A stretch of 64,000 nt of DNA from Olsenella profusa DSM 13989 (lineage in GTDB: Bacteria; Actinomycetota; Coriobacteriia; Coriobacteriales; Atopobiaceae): the NCBI RefSeq assembly GCF_030811115.1, contig NZ_JAUSQK010000001.1:1364001-1428000 (forward strand). The letters run 5' to 3'. This document shows, in pieces, positions 1 through 8,455 of this stretch. The translations under genes and the position numbers were made by a program. A model generated the notes under the pieces. The model was given only the letters and a program-made list of their open reading frames with translations. It ran no database searches and had not been told where the DNA came from. Position 1 is the stretch's first letter. Every line of letters starts with the position of its first letter.

Positions 1-242
1 AGGGCTACGATATCCTGCGCGAGCCCATTCCCGTGGTTCCCGCCCAACACTACCTCATGGGCGGCATCCATGTGGACCAGGACTCCCGTACCACCCTGCC
101 GCATCTCTATGCGGCGGGGGAGACCAGCTGCAATGGCGTGCATGGCAGGAACCGCCTTGCGAGCAACTCGCTTTTGGAAAGCCTGGTATTCTCACGGTTG
201 GCGGCGCGGGACATCGTGCGAAGGAGGCATGCCCATGCGTGA
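1..242 (+). CDS. nadB: L-aspartate oxidase, C-terminal end (partial)
   Basis: Open at the left edge; the frame runs from base 3. About 79 C-terminal residues are visible, including GGIHVD, the [20 protein letters not shown] block and [15 protein letters not shown], which are the FAD-domain end of L-aspartate oxidase (aspartate to iminoaspartate, first step of de novo NAD synthesis). The usual C-terminal helical extension is absent, because the stop follows soon after the FAD-binding end. The stop overlaps the start of nadC by 8 bases, so the two are translationally coupled. Confidence 0.9.
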   Translation, partial: GYDILREPIPVVPAQHYLMGGIHVDQDSRTTLPHLYAAGETSCNGVHGRNRLASNSLLESLVFSRLAARDIVRRRHAHA

Positions 243-1101
243 GACGACCCTACGGCTGCAGGCGGAGCCGCTCATCCGCTCCGCCCTGCGCGAGGACATC
301 ACGAGCGAGGACGTCTCGACCATCTCGGTGGTGGATGGCACGGAGCGTGGCCGGGTGCATCTGCTGGCCAAGGAGGATGGCGTCATCTGCGGCCTGGACG
401 TGTTCGAGCGCACCTTCCAGCTGCTTGACCCCACGGCCCGTCTTAAGGCCGCCGTGCGCGAGGGCGATGACGTGACCGTCGGCGAGGAGCTGGGCGTCGT
501 GCATGGGCATGTGGAGGCCCTGCTCTCGGGCGAGCGCGTGGCGCTCAACTTCCTGCAGCGCATGAGCGGCATCGCCACGCTCACGCGCGCCATGGCCCGC
601 GAGCTTGCGGGCACCAGGACACGTCTGGTGGACACGCGCAAGACCACGCCCAACATGCGCGTCTTCGAGAGGGAGGCCGTGCGCGTGGGCGGTGGCGCCA
701 ACCATCGCTACAACCTCTCGGACGGCGTGATGCTCAAGGACAACCACATCGATGCGGCGGGTGGCATCTCCCAGGCCGTGGCCGCGGCGCGTGCCCGTGC
801 GCCCTTCGTGCGCAAGGTCGAGGTGGAGGTCGAGAGCCTCGTCCAGCTTCGCGAGGCCTTGGCCGCTGGCGCGGACATCGTGATGCTTGACAACATGGAC
901 CTTGCCACCATGCGCACGGCCGTGGGCATGGTGGATGGCAGGGCAGAGGTCGAGGTCTCGGGCAACGTGACGTTGGGGCGCCTGCACGACCTTGCCGAAC
1001 TGGGAGTCGACGTCATCTCGTGCGGGGCGCTCACGCATTCGGCACCCATACTGGACCTTTCCCTCAAGCATCTCGTCGTCACGGGGCGGCGCGCATCATG
1101 A
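235..1101 (+). CDS. nadC: Nicotinate-nucleotide diphosphorylase (carboxylating)
   Basis: Makes nicotinate mononucleotide from quinolinate and PRPP in de novo NAD synthesis. The 288-residue protein has the family blocks EDITSEDV, the RKTTPNMR substrate loop, [12 protein letters not shown] and VMLKDNHI, and ends in the usual barrel ([18 protein letters not shown]). The start at 235 is chosen over longer upstream options because an AAGGAGG Shine-Dalgarno at 221-227 lies 7 bases ahead of it; the ATG at 229 is too close. It overlaps nadB and ends in an ATGA overlap with the regulator gene, so nadB-nadC-niaR form one transcription unit. Confidence 0.95.
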   Translation: MRETTLRLQAEPLIRSALREDITSEDVSTISVVDGTERGRVHLLAKEDGVICGLDVFERTFQLLDPTARLKAAVREGDDVTVGEELGVVHGHVEALLSGERVALNFLQRMSGIATLTRAMARELAGTRTRLVDTRKTTPNMRVFEREAVRVGGGANHRYNLSDGVMLKDNHIDAAGGISQAVAAARARAPFVRKVEVEVESLVQLREALAAGADIVMLDNMDLATMRTAVGMVDGRAEVEVSGNVTLGRLHDLAELGVDVISCGALTHSAPILDLSLKHLVVTGRRAS

Positions 1102-1637
1102 CGGGCGAGGAGCGCAGGAGTCGGGCGCTGACGTTGCTGGAGCGGAGTGTGGCCCCCCTGACGGGGACGGAACTCGCGCGTCGCCTTGGCGTGAGTCGTC
1201 AGGTGATCGTGCAGGACATCGCCCTGCTCAAGGCGCAGGGGGCGGACGTCGTCTCGACCAGTCGCGGCTATCGTCTCATGCCGGCCACCAGTCGTCCGAT
1301 GCGGCTCCTCAAGGTGTTCCATGGGCCCGGGCGCGTGGGCGAGGAGCTGCGGCTCATCGTCGATCTGGGTGGGACGGTGGAGGACACGCTGGTGAGCCAC
1401 CGCGCCTACGGGCGCCTGAGCGCCCCTTTGGGCATCTCCAGCCGGAGTGACGTGACGCACTTCGAGCACGAGCTGGCAAGCAGCAAGTCGGGGCTGCTCA
1501 GCGAGGTCACCTCGGGCTATCACTTCCATCATGTGAGCGCCCGTGACGAGGCAACGCTCGACGCCATCGAGGAGGCCCTGGGGTCGGCGGGGTTTTTGGC
1601 CGAGCGCAGCGATTGGGAGCGTACGGAGCTGGGCTAG
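1098..1637 (+). CDS. niaR: NiaR-type transcriptional repressor (HTH + 3H domain)
   Basis: Likely niacin-responsive repressor of NAD genes. The 179-residue product has an N-terminal winged helix (about 8-62, with TELARRLGVSRQVIVQDIALLK) and a C-terminal 3H domain. Candidate metal ligands are His75, Glu83, His142 and His144, which match the His-x7-Glu and His-x-His spacing known for this domain. The start overlaps the nadC stop (ATGA), so the repressor sits in the operon it probably controls. No operator could be identified, because the promoter is upstream of the window. Confidence 0.88.
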   Translation: MTGEERRSRALTLLERSVAPLTGTELARRLGVSRQVIVQDIALLKAQGADVVSTSRGYRLMPATSRPMRLLKVFHGPGRVGEELRLIVDLGGTVEDTLVSHRAYGRLSAPLGISSRSDVTHFEHELASSKSGLLSEVTSGYHFHHVSARDEATLDAIEEALGSAGFLAERSDWERTELG

Positions 1638-1712
1638 GCCCCAGCGGACGGTCGCACGCTCGCAAGGATGTTTCAGGCATATCTCGTGCGTTTGGGTTTG
1701 ACGTGGCAGATG

Positions 1713-1728
1713 GTGTATGCGCGTACAC
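1713..1728. promoter_or_regulatory. Near-perfect palindrome in the ilvE promoter region
   Basis: GTGTATGCGCGTACAC is a 16-bp palindrome with one G-T mismatch pair. It lies 45 bases before the ilvE start. A TTGACG hexamer at 1698-1703 is just upstream, and TACACT at 1724-1729 overlaps the right arm, although their 20-base spacing is long for a promoter. The geometry suits a repressor site overlapping a promoter. The binding protein is unknown. Confidence 0.35.
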
Positions 1729-1772
1729 TCTAGGGCAGGCACTACAGGGTGTCGTCACCAGTGGAGGAAAGC

Positions 1773-2804
1773 ATGGAGAAGAAGGATCTGGACTGGGGCA
1801 AGCTCAGCTTTGCCTACATGCACACGGACTACAGCTACGTGTCCGACTATAGGGACGGCGCATGGGATGCGGGCACGCTAACCACCGACCACTCCCTGCA
1901 CCTCTCCGAATGCGCGGGTATCTTCCACTACTGCCAGGAGGTCTTCGAGGGCCTCAAGGCCTACACCACCAAGGGTGGTGACATCGTCTGCTTCCGTCCC
2001 GACCAGAACGCCCGGCGCATGCACGATTCCGCCAAGCGCCTGATCATGCCGCCCTTCCCCGAGGACCGCTTCGTGGACGCCGTCGAGCAGGTCGTGAGAG
2101 CCAACGCTGCCTGGGTGCCGCCCTTCGGCTCCGGTGCCACGCTCTATATCCGCCCGTTCATGGTGGCCACGGGCGACGTCATTGGCGTCGCTCCTGCCGA
2201 CGAGTACCAGTTCCGCATCCTCGTGACCCCGGTGGGTCCGTACTACGCAGGTGGCATCAAGCCTGTCAAGCTGCAGGTCTCCAAGTACGACCGCGCCGCG
2301 CCCCATGGCACCGGCAACATCAAGGCCGGCCTCAACTATGCCATGAGTCTGCTTCCCTCTGTCGAGGCGCACGCGGCAGGCTATGCGGACAACATGTTCC
2401 TCGATCCCGAGACCCGTACGTACGTGGAGGAGTCCGGCGGCGCCAACATCCTCTTCGTCACCAAGGACGGCAGGCTCGTCGTGCCGCAGTCGCACACGGA
2501 CTCCATCCTGCCCTCCGTCACGCGTCGCTCCCTGGTGGACGTGGCCCAGAGGATGCTGGGCATGGAGGTCGAGCAGCGCCCCGTCACGTTTGCGGAGATC
2601 GACCAGTTCGTCGAGTGCGGCATGTGCGGCACCGCGGCCGTCATCTCGCCGGTGGGCGAGGTCGACGCCGACGGGCGGAAGGTCGTCTACGGCATGGACC
2701 ATGTGGGTCCCGTGATGGCAAAGCTGCGTGAGACCCTCGTGGGCATCCAGTCGGGCGAGATCGAGGACCGGTTCGGCTGGGTCCACAGGATCGACGTGGG
2801 ATAG
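1773..2804 (+). CDS. ilvE: Branched-chain amino acid aminotransferase
   Basis: Fold-type IV PLP aminotransferase interconverting Leu/Ile/Val and their 2-oxo acids. The 343-residue length is normal for the bacterial class II form. The PLP lysine is Lys184 in GNIKAGLNYAMS; FEGLKAY, YIRPFM, EESGGANILF and ECGMCGTAAVISP are family blocks. The start at 1773 is chosen because GGAGG at 1763-1767 precedes it; the in-frame GTG at 1749 has no ribosome site. The gene appears to be transcribed alone: a strong hairpin follows at 2830. Confidence 0.95.
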   Translation: MEKKDLDWGKLSFAYMHTDYSYVSDYRDGAWDAGTLTTDHSLHLSECAGIFHYCQEVFEGLKAYTTKGGDIVCFRPDQNARRMHDSAKRLIMPPFPEDRFVDAVEQVVRANAAWVPPFGSGATLYIRPFMVATGDVIGVAPADEYQFRILVTPVGPYYAGGIKPVKLQVSKYDRAAPHGTGNIKAGLNYAMSLLPSVEAHAAGYADNMFLDPETRTYVEESGGANILFVTKDGRLVVPQSHTDSILPSVTRRSLVDVAQRMLGMEVEQRPVTFAEIDQFVECGMCGTAAVISPVGEVDADGRKVVYGMDHVGPVMAKLRETLVGIQSGEIEDRFGWVHRIDVG

Positions 2805-2829
2805 GCACGTCCCCATGAGCACGGTTGTG

Positions 2830-2857
2830 CCCCGTCGTGGCTCGAGCCGCGGCGGGG
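2830..2857 (+). terminator. Hairpin downstream of ilvE
   Basis: A 12-bp stem with two G-T wobbles encloses a TCGA tetraloop, 25 bases after the ilvE stop. The tail is only mildly T-rich, so this is a probable but not classical intrinsic terminator. Bases 2858-3097 hold no gene; a GGAGG followed by a GTG at 3026 offers an alternative, longer start for the next gene. Confidence 0.5.
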
Positions 2858-3097
2858 TGTACTCTATGTGGCGGCGTCCGCGAGCTTGGATCTCTACCGG
2901 CAATTATTTAGTTGGATCAAGTGGTAGTTCCACAATCAGAAAAAACAGGGATAAGGTGATGACCACCTAGGATTGAGGATACACCGCTGACCGATGTTAA
3001 GGATAGTGAACTCCCTGGAGGAAGCGTGTTGCAGCATATTTATGTTGTGGGTCGGCTTCCTCGTTTCAGGACGAAGGCACAGAAAGAAGGGGTTAAA

Positions 3098-3547
3098 GTG
3101 CGCACCAGGAGGCTTCAAAGGTTTGTGGTTGCCATAGTGGCGGCATTTGCTCTCGCGTTTGCCGTAACACCGGCACTTGCTGCAAACACATCGGATGAAG
3201 GATATAACTTCTACTTCTATGGAGGAGGTGCCACCCAGGGAACACGGCCACGTCCCAAGACCAATACCACTCCTGTGTATGTTCGCGTCGATACGATTAC
3301 CATATCAAGTGTTGGTCTATATGTGGATGGTGCCTACAGCTCACGTGGGCCTTGGACCAACCGCACGAACGGCGGCTCTGCCCCTATGTCCCAAGTCAGG
3401 GGGCCAGGAAGGTATTCTATCCACACCTCTGTCTATGAGTCTGGGCGTCGGTGGGCGCGCCTGACGGGGTACTCGTCTTGGCCCAGCGGATCCGTGTACG
3501 GCGTGTGGAGCCCTGACTCCACTCGCACATACACCTCGCTCAATTAG
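3098..3547 (+). CDS. Small secreted protein, first gene of an ABC-linked operon
   Basis: The 149-residue protein has a textbook Sec signal peptide (basic n-region RTRRLQR, hydrophobic core to about residue 26, ALA cleavage near 28). The mature part is about 120 residues, rich in Gly, Ser, Thr, Tyr and Arg, with no Cys: YNFYFYGGGATQ, then a TNTTPVYVRV strand and a repetitive GYSSWPSGSVYGVWSPDS tail. Such composition suggests a beta-rich extracellular protein, and it is loosely reminiscent of DUF2712-type secreted proteins that sit beside ABC transporters; that link is weak. GTG 3098 follows AAGAAGGGG. GTG 3026 with GGAGG is an alternative giving 24 more residues. It is followed by two-domain tethered proteins, three permeases and an ATPase, suggesting a bacteriocin-like or envelope-acting secreted factor. 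Confidence 0.7.
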   Translation: MRTRRLQRFVVAIVAAFALAFAVTPALAANTSDEGYNFYFYGGGATQGTRPRPKTNTTPVYVRVDTITISSVGLYVDGAYSSRGPWTNRTNGGSAPMSQVRGPGRYSIHTSVYESGRRWARLTGYSSWPSGSVYGVWSPDSTRTYTSLN

Positions 3548-3598
3548 GCTGCGCACGTCGCTTTCTCGCTCGGTATGGTAGGAATGGAGGGATGACGC

Positions 3599-4303
3599 AT
3601 GAGGGGAAGGGTGACCGCGTCACGCTCTCGCATTGCGGTGGTGGCATGTGTGGCCATCGCGCTGGTGCTCTGTGGTAGTGCGGTAGCAAAGTTGCAGGAG
3701 CGCAAGTACAGTGACGATTCCGAGCGGCAGGCGGTGGATCAATCGCGCGTCACGTATCGTGCCAACGAGCCGTTCGATCTGGTGGGGGAAGCCGACCCCG
3801 CCAGCGGTGAGAATGGTGGCAGCATATCGACCTTCAGCCAGTCCCTGCCTTGGACGGGTACCATGCGCTTCACGGTATCGCAGGCCAGGTGGTGTGAGAC
3901 ACCCGAGCAAGCCGGTTTCAGCCAGGGCGAGTGCTTTGGCCTCGATGGCTGTACGGGGTATGTGGTGGTGGATGTCACGATCGAGAACTTGGACGCCAGC
4001 GTGAAGACGCGCATGGAGCAGGCAATCGGCGGCGCCGGCTTTCCACTGCCCTTCACCATGGACGGCGCGGAGGTTGCGGCAGTGAGTGGGCCAGCGGTGG
4101 CCCTAAGGGACGGAGCGGATACTGAGAAGGCCCGTGGGTACCTATGGGCCAGTAAGGGTACCTCTGCCACGTATCGCGTGTGCTTCGGCATCATGGGCGG
4201 TCCGGTTCCGGACAGGGTGACGCTTGGCATGGCGCCGAGTGGCTATCTGGCGGATACGGTGGCGGTTGATCTGGGAGACGTGCAAGATATGAGGGCGCGA
4301 TGA
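3599..4303 (+). CDS. Membrane-anchored extracellular beta-domain protein (DUF5028/DUF4352-like)
   Basis: The 234-residue product has an N-terminal hydrophobic segment (about 11-30, VVACVAIALVLCGSAVA) that is either a signal peptide or an anchor, then an outside domain. The domain has the pattern MRFTVSQARWCETPEQAG, a short Cys-containing loop (ECFGLDGC) and YVVVDVTIENLD. This matches the pattern in the last gene of the operon (LKVEGATLCTHDEY, VVDVEIHVRN), so the two are probably paralogues that bracket the transporter genes. A role as an extracellular immunity or substrate-capture component is inferred only from context. A GGAGGGA ribosome site precedes the ATG, and the stop overlaps the next start (ATGA). 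Confidence 0.65.
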   Translation: MRGRVTASRSRIAVVACVAIALVLCGSAVAKLQERKYSDDSERQAVDQSRVTYRANEPFDLVGEADPASGENGGSISTFSQSLPWTGTMRFTVSQARWCETPEQAGFSQGECFGLDGCTGYVVVDVTIENLDASVKTRMEQAIGGAGFPLPFTMDGAEVAAVSGPAVALRDGADTEKARGYLWASKGTSATYRVCFGIMGGPVPDRVTLGMAPSGYLADTVAVDLGDVQDMRAR

Positions 4304-5190
4304 GGGCATTCCAGCGGTGCTTTGACATGGAGCTGCGCAAGGCAGTCGTCAAGAACCCCTGGTTTTGGGGATCGCTGTTGGTGGGACTTGCCCTTGCGGG
4401 TATGACGGCCTTCCAGAGCTACGAGATGATGCGGAGCGGACTCGCAGAGGCTCTTGCACAGTGGGATACGGTCAACGAGCTGTACTCGGCGCTCAGCTGT
4501 TACACCTATTGGATGCCCATGCATGGCTCAAGCCTGTTCTTTGCGGGGCTGTTCTACTTGGTCTGGCCTCTGCTTGCTGCATTGCCATATGCGTGGTCAT
4601 GGACGCAGGAGGCCAAGAGCGGCCTCTGCGAGCAGGTCTCCGTGCGCGTCGGTTGGGGTACCGCCTACGTCACTAAGTCCTTTGCCGCCTTCTGCTCCGG
4701 TGGCCTGGTGATATGTCTACCCCTGCTTGTCAATCTCGTCGCCTGCGCCTGTTTTGCCCCAGCTGCCATGCCGCGGGTAGAGGACATGCTTGCCACGGGG
4801 ATGTGGGCAAATGCTCCCCTGTCGGATTTGTACTACACCACACCGCTCCTCTTCTGCCTGGTGTGGCTGCTTGTGTCGTTTGTGGCTGCGGGTTTGTGGT
4901 CGGTGCTCGTCATGTCGGTCTCTGCGTACGTAGACAACTTCATTGCATCGTTTGCGGGAATGTACCTACTTCTGCATCTGCTCGCCTATGTCGGCAGTTC
5001 CATCCAGCTGCTGGTGGCATCAGCGGACGGCAGAGGGTCTACCGTTGCAATATGGCTGAACGTTTTGCAGGTTTTGATCCCAGGCACAGGTGACCTGACA
5101 AGTGTCATGTTTATGGTTGCCTATGGAGGCATGGTCGTCGCAATCGCGTTTGCCGTGTGCCGCGAGACGCTGCGTGGGGAATGCCCCTGA
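4300..5190 (+). CDS. ABC-2-type permease subunit 1
   Basis: The 296-residue polytopic protein has about six hydrophobic segments: near 22-40, 75-100, 125-150, 180-210, 215-240 and 265-287. It begins with a short cytoplasmic stretch (FQRCFDMELRKAVVKNPWF), typical of ABC-2 permeases of the lantibiotic-immunity and antibiotic-resistance type. It is the first of three adjacent, overlapping membrane genes read with one ATPase, so it is probably part of one asymmetric transporter. No motif identifies the substrate. Confidence 0.7.
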   Translation: MRAFQRCFDMELRKAVVKNPWFWGSLLVGLALAGMTAFQSYEMMRSGLAEALAQWDTVNELYSALSCYTYWMPMHGSSLFFAGLFYLVWPLLAALPYAWSWTQEAKSGLCEQVSVRVGWGTAYVTKSFAAFCSGGLVICLPLLVNLVACACFAPAAMPRVEDMLATGMWANAPLSDLYYTTPLLFCLVWLLVSFVAAGLWSVLVMSVSAYVDNFIASFAGMYLLLHLLAYVGSSIQLLVASADGRGSTVAIWLNVLQVLIPGTGDLTSVMFMVAYGGMVVAIAFAVCRETLRGECP

Positions 5191-6008
5191 TGAGGTGTTC
5201 GAGGTGGATGCGAGGCACGCTGGCCCTCTTTGCGTCGACGCGCAGGGAGACGGCACTGGCCTGCCTCTTCATGCTCTGCGTTCCGGGGTTTCAACTGCTT
5301 TCGCTTGTGCCGGATATGACGCATTGGGGGCTTTGTCCCTCTGCCCTTGCCGGCGGTGACCTCCTGCTTGATCTTTTGCGCGGTCACGTGAGGGGGTTCA
5401 CGTTCGTATGGCTGGTGCCCTATGTTGTCGTGCTTGCCTCTCTGTGCATGGGGCCGCTCGCGACGGGGAGGCTACGTGAGGACGTACTCGTTATGGCCTT
5501 CGGCAGTCGGTGGGCATTCTGGACGGCCCGTTGCCTTGCCGTTACCGTGACCGCCGCCGTCGAGTGGGTTGCACTGCTGGTCGGAGGCGTGCTTGGGGTC
5601 CTTGTGGTGGGCGGGCATCCGTCGCTTGAGGCATGTGTCGCAGGTTATTCGCTCTGGGGAGACGCGGGGCAGACTCTTGCCTATGATTCGGGGGTGGTGC
5701 TGACGTTTCTCGTGCTCGTGCTCATGAGCCTCATCGCCCTCGCCTTGTTCCATGCGCTGTGCTCTGCCGTCCTCAACGCCGCCGTGGCCCTCATCGCGAC
5801 CTTTGCCATGCTTGCCCTGTCCGCTCTGGCACCTGTCATGCCCCTGCCCTGCTCGTGGACCATGGCATCACGATGCTCTCTGTTTACGGCCCAAGGCCCC
5901 TCGAGTCTCGAGGGCGTCATGGCGTTCCTTGTGGTGATGATTGCGTCGTACCTCATAGGGACTTTGGTGTTTGCGCAGCGTGACGTGTGGGCAGGAGAGG
6001 CGCTATGA
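5190..6008 (+). CDS. ABC-2-type permease subunit 2
   Basis: The 272-residue protein has about six membrane spans; the first is near 30-48 (LACLFMLCVPGFQLLSLV) and the last is near 245-262. The start is placed at the ATG that overlaps the preceding stop (TGATG); ATGs at 5181 and 5157 are in frame and possible. It overlaps the next gene by ATGA. Like its neighbours it has an N-terminal amphipathic stretch, then alternating helices and no extracellular domain. The function is assigned only by topology and context. Confidence 0.65.
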   Translation: MRCSRWMRGTLALFASTRRETALACLFMLCVPGFQLLSLVPDMTHWGLCPSALAGGDLLLDLLRGHVRGFTFVWLVPYVVVLASLCMGPLATGRLREDVLVMAFGSRWAFWTARCLAVTVTAAVEWVALLVGGVLGVLVVGGHPSLEACVAGYSLWGDAGQTLAYDSGVVLTFLVLVLMSLIALALFHALCSAVLNAAVALIATFAMLALSALAPVMPLPCSWTMASRCSLFTAQGPSSLEGVMAFLVVMIASYLIGTLVFAQRDVWAGEAL

Positions 6009-6883
6009 GTACCGTACTCCGTGTCATGCGATTCCACCTGTGCGTGGGGAGCAAGCCCCTGATGGCCGTCTGCCTCCTCGCTGCGCTCACGGCAGCGGGA
6101 AGCTGCATATCGCTGTGGCTTACGATACTCCATGACGTGCCGACGCCGTTTGCCACGACTCTTGGTGACGCCTTCCTCTGGTTGCTCAAGGGGCTTCCCG
6201 AGCCCGAACCGCGACCGAGCTCCCTGGCTGCGCTACAACCGCTCAGAATGCCGTTTGGTTGGCTGTTCATGGTCTTGCTGCCCATGTGCGTGGTACCTTG
6301 CATCTCTGCATCCGATGCGATTGGGGCTGGTGCGCTGGTGGCGTCGGGGAACCGGATGCGGATGTGGGCGGGGATGTGCGCTGCGGTTGCCCTTGTCACA
6401 GTGGTCTATTGGGCCATCGTGACGCTCATGTGCCTTGGCACATCGGTGTACTTGGGCTGGGACCTCTCCCTTGTGGCATCGGACGAGCTCGTGCGGATGA
6501 CCGACCTTGTGCGCGAGAGCCTCGCGACGGGGCCATACGACGTCCTTCCCGTACTTGTAGGTACCTTCGTGGCCTCTCTGGCACTCGCAGAGGCGCAGCT
6601 TGCCTTGGGTCTCTGCCTGGGAGCGCGTGGTGCGTGGGTGGCTACGACCATTTCGCTTGGCGCCTCGGTGTTCTTTGATGTCCCCTGGCTCCTGGGGAAC
6701 CTCATGTCGATGGCACGGAGCGCCGTCTTCGTCGTGCCGAATGCCGTGCACGTTGACTATGGCTCTCTGAGTCCAGGCATAGGGCTTGCGGAGTCACTGG
6801 GCGTGTCCGGTCTGGTCTTGGTCGTCAGCCTTGTGGGCGGGGGAGTTATGCTTGCGCATCATGATGTCCTGAGGGGGAGATAG
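6005..6883 (+). CDS. ABC-2-type permease subunit 3
   Basis: The 292-residue membrane protein has about six spans and starts MSTVLRVMRFHLCVGSKPL, the same kind of cytoplasmic lead as the other two permeases. A periplasm-side loop (about 50-80, with EPEPRPSS) is longer than in the others. The start at 6005 follows AGGAGAGG and overlaps the previous stop. Three non-identical permeases with one ATPase are unusual, because LanFEG-type immunity transporters have two. Confidence 0.65.
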   Translation: MSTVLRVMRFHLCVGSKPLMAVCLLAALTAAGSCISLWLTILHDVPTPFATTLGDAFLWLLKGLPEPEPRPSSLAALQPLRMPFGWLFMVLLPMCVVPCISASDAIGAGALVASGNRMRMWAGMCAAVALVTVVYWAIVTLMCLGTSVYLGWDLSLVASDELVRMTDLVRESLATGPYDVLPVLVGTFVASLALAEAQLALGLCLGARGAWVATTISLGASVFFDVPWLLGNLMSMARSAVFVVPNAVHVDYGSLSPGIGLAESLGVSGLVLVVSLVGGGVMLAHHDVLRGR

Positions 6884-6885
6884 GG

Positions 6886-7551
6886 TTGAGCTATGTCGAG
6901 GTGTGTCACGTGGGCAAGGTCATACGGGGAGATACCGTCCTCAAGGACGTCTCGGTGCGTGTCGAGCGTGGTCAGGTCGTAGGGCTCCAGGGCGAGAACG
7001 GCTCGGGCAAGACGATGACTATGCGTGTCGTGTGTGGCTTGGTTAGGCCAAGCTCGGGTATCGTGACCATCGGCGGCATGCGGCTGTGGAAGGATGCGTC
7101 GTTTCCGCCAAGCATAGGGCTACTCATAGAGGAACCCGCTCTCCTTGGTACGTACTCCGGACTTGATAACCTCAGGCTGATGGCGTCCATACGTGGCATT
7201 GCACAAGAAGGTGACCTGCGTCAATCGATGCAGCGCGTTGGACTTGACCCCTCCAGCCGCAAGTGGTGCCGTGGCTACTCGCTTGGCATGAGACAGCGGC
7301 TGGGTATCGCCATGGCGCTCATGGAGGTCCCCGAGCTTCTCGTGCTGGACGAGCCTACGAACTCGCTTGACGAAGATGGTGTGGACGACCTCGTGGGAAT
7401 CATAGGCGAGGAGCGCAATCGCGGCGCTGCCGTCCTGGTCTCGAGTCATGACGCCGAGTTCCTCGGGAAGGTCTGTGATGTCCGTTACAAGATGCGTTCC
7501 GGCAAGGTCGTCGAGGTGGTCGGTGCCACGGAAAGGCACGATGAGCGATGA
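6886..7551 (+). CDS. ABC transporter ATP-binding protein
   Basis: A single nucleotide-binding domain of 221 residues: Walker A GENGSGKT (36-43), signature YSLGMRQRLG (131-140), Walker B LLVLDEP (151-157) and a switch His in SSHDAEFL. It resembles the ABC-2 export/immunity ATPases (BcrA/LanF type). The start is a TTG at 6886 after GAGGGGGAGA. It is flanked by three permeases upstream and overlaps the downstream tethered-protein gene (ATGA), so it should energise that transporter. Confidence 0.9.
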   Translation: MSYVEVCHVGKVIRGDTVLKDVSVRVERGQVVGLQGENGSGKTMTMRVVCGLVRPSSGIVTIGGMRLWKDASFPPSIGLLIEEPALLGTYSGLDNLRLMASIRGIAQEGDLRQSMQRVGLDPSSRKWCRGYSLGMRQRLGIAMALMEVPELLVLDEPTNSLDEDGVDDLVGIIGEERNRGAAVLVSSHDAEFLGKVCDVRYKMRSGKVVEVVGATERHDER

Positions 7552-8153
7552 GACGACGTGTAAGGAGAATCATTCTGGCGTTTGCGCTTCTTGTCGTGGC
7601 GAGTGGCATTGTGACACGCATCGCATACGTGAACAGCACCATGCCCAAGATTCCTCAGGAGTCCTATGACGAGGGGGAGTGGGTCGCGCTCGATGGCGCG
7701 TTCCAGGACGTGAACTCCGAGAATACGCAGGGGTATTCCCTCAAGGTCGAGGGAGCGACGCTCTGCACGCATGACGAGTATCTTACCAAGTACGGCGTGA
7801 CACCGGATGAGCCGGGCAAGTATGGGGGTGCCCAGTGCGTCGTGGACGTTGAGATTCATGTGCGGAACGAAGGCAACGACTCGGGTGGGCTCAACATGTT
7901 TGAAATGGTGCTCGTCCCCACGCGGGCGAACGAGTACCTCCTCTATGACAGCGACCTATGGGCACAGGTGCAGAAGGGCGGTGGGGATGCCGTATCCATC
8001 CGCCCTGGTACGGAGTTTGTCATGCATGTTCCCTATACGGTTAACAGCAACGAGGCGGGCAAGTATGCGGACGCGATTAGGGATCGGGACTTCAACCTCG
8101 TCGTGGCCCGCATGCCGCGTCGCATGACGATAGCGGTGCACGTGAGCGAATAG
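7548..8153 (+). CDS. Membrane-anchored extracellular protein, paralogue of the 3599 gene product
   Basis: The 201-residue protein has an N-terminal anchor (residues about 7-24, IILAFALLVVASGIVTRIAYV) without a cleavage motif or lipobox, then an outside beta-type domain (YSLKVEGATLC, QCVVDVEIHVRNEG, ending RMTIAVHVSE). The pattern of a beta strand, one Cys, then VVDVxIxVxN is shared with the 3599 gene product and resembles DUF5028/DUF4352-like folds. It ends the operon. Its partner role with the transporter is inferred. Confidence 0.65.
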   Translation: MRRRVRRIILAFALLVVASGIVTRIAYVNSTMPKIPQESYDEGEWVALDGAFQDVNSENTQGYSLKVEGATLCTHDEYLTKYGVTPDEPGKYGGAQCVVDVEIHVRNEGNDSGGLNMFEMVLVPTRANEYLLYDSDLWAQVQKGGGDAVSIRPGTEFVMHVPYTVNSNEAGKYADAIRDRDFNLVVARMPRRMTIAVHVSE

Positions 8154-8373
8154 GCTTCGCTGCTTGTGGTGACGTCGCGCTCGGGATGCATACTCCGGCC
8201 TCGGACTCTACTTCCTCGGTGTTGTTGCCGCCCCTGGGGTCGGGCAGGAGATGTTACGCTGTGCCTTGTGGCACCGCTTTGTCGCTTGTCATGAGGTCAT
8301 CCGAAATGTCGCTCCATGATGGACGGCGTCTATGACGGTTGGTACTCCTCGCTGTCCCTCTCCCATTACTTGA

Positions 8374-8392
8374 TTTATTGATAATCAATAAA
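8374..8392. promoter_or_regulatory. Operator-like palindrome upstream of the DUF2975 gene
   Basis: TTTATTGA and TCAATAAA are perfect 8-bp arms around TAA, in an AT-rich patch within the 302-base gap 8154-8455. TTGATT at 8370-8375 overlaps the left arm and CATACT at 8396-8401 follows, a plausible if widely spaced promoter. The small HTH regulator encoded two genes on is the obvious candidate binder, giving autoregulation. The rest of the gap shows nothing recognisable. Confidence 0.5.
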
Positions 8393-8455
8393 TTTCATAC
8401 TGCACTCTTGTTAGAGAAAAAGACAAGCAGGGAAGATACGTATGAGAGGGGCGGT

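Noticed and set aside
3098-3547. Lactococcin 972 bacteriocin identity for the secreted protein
   Set aside because: The typical Trp/Gly/His spacing of that family is not present; only the operon context is similar.
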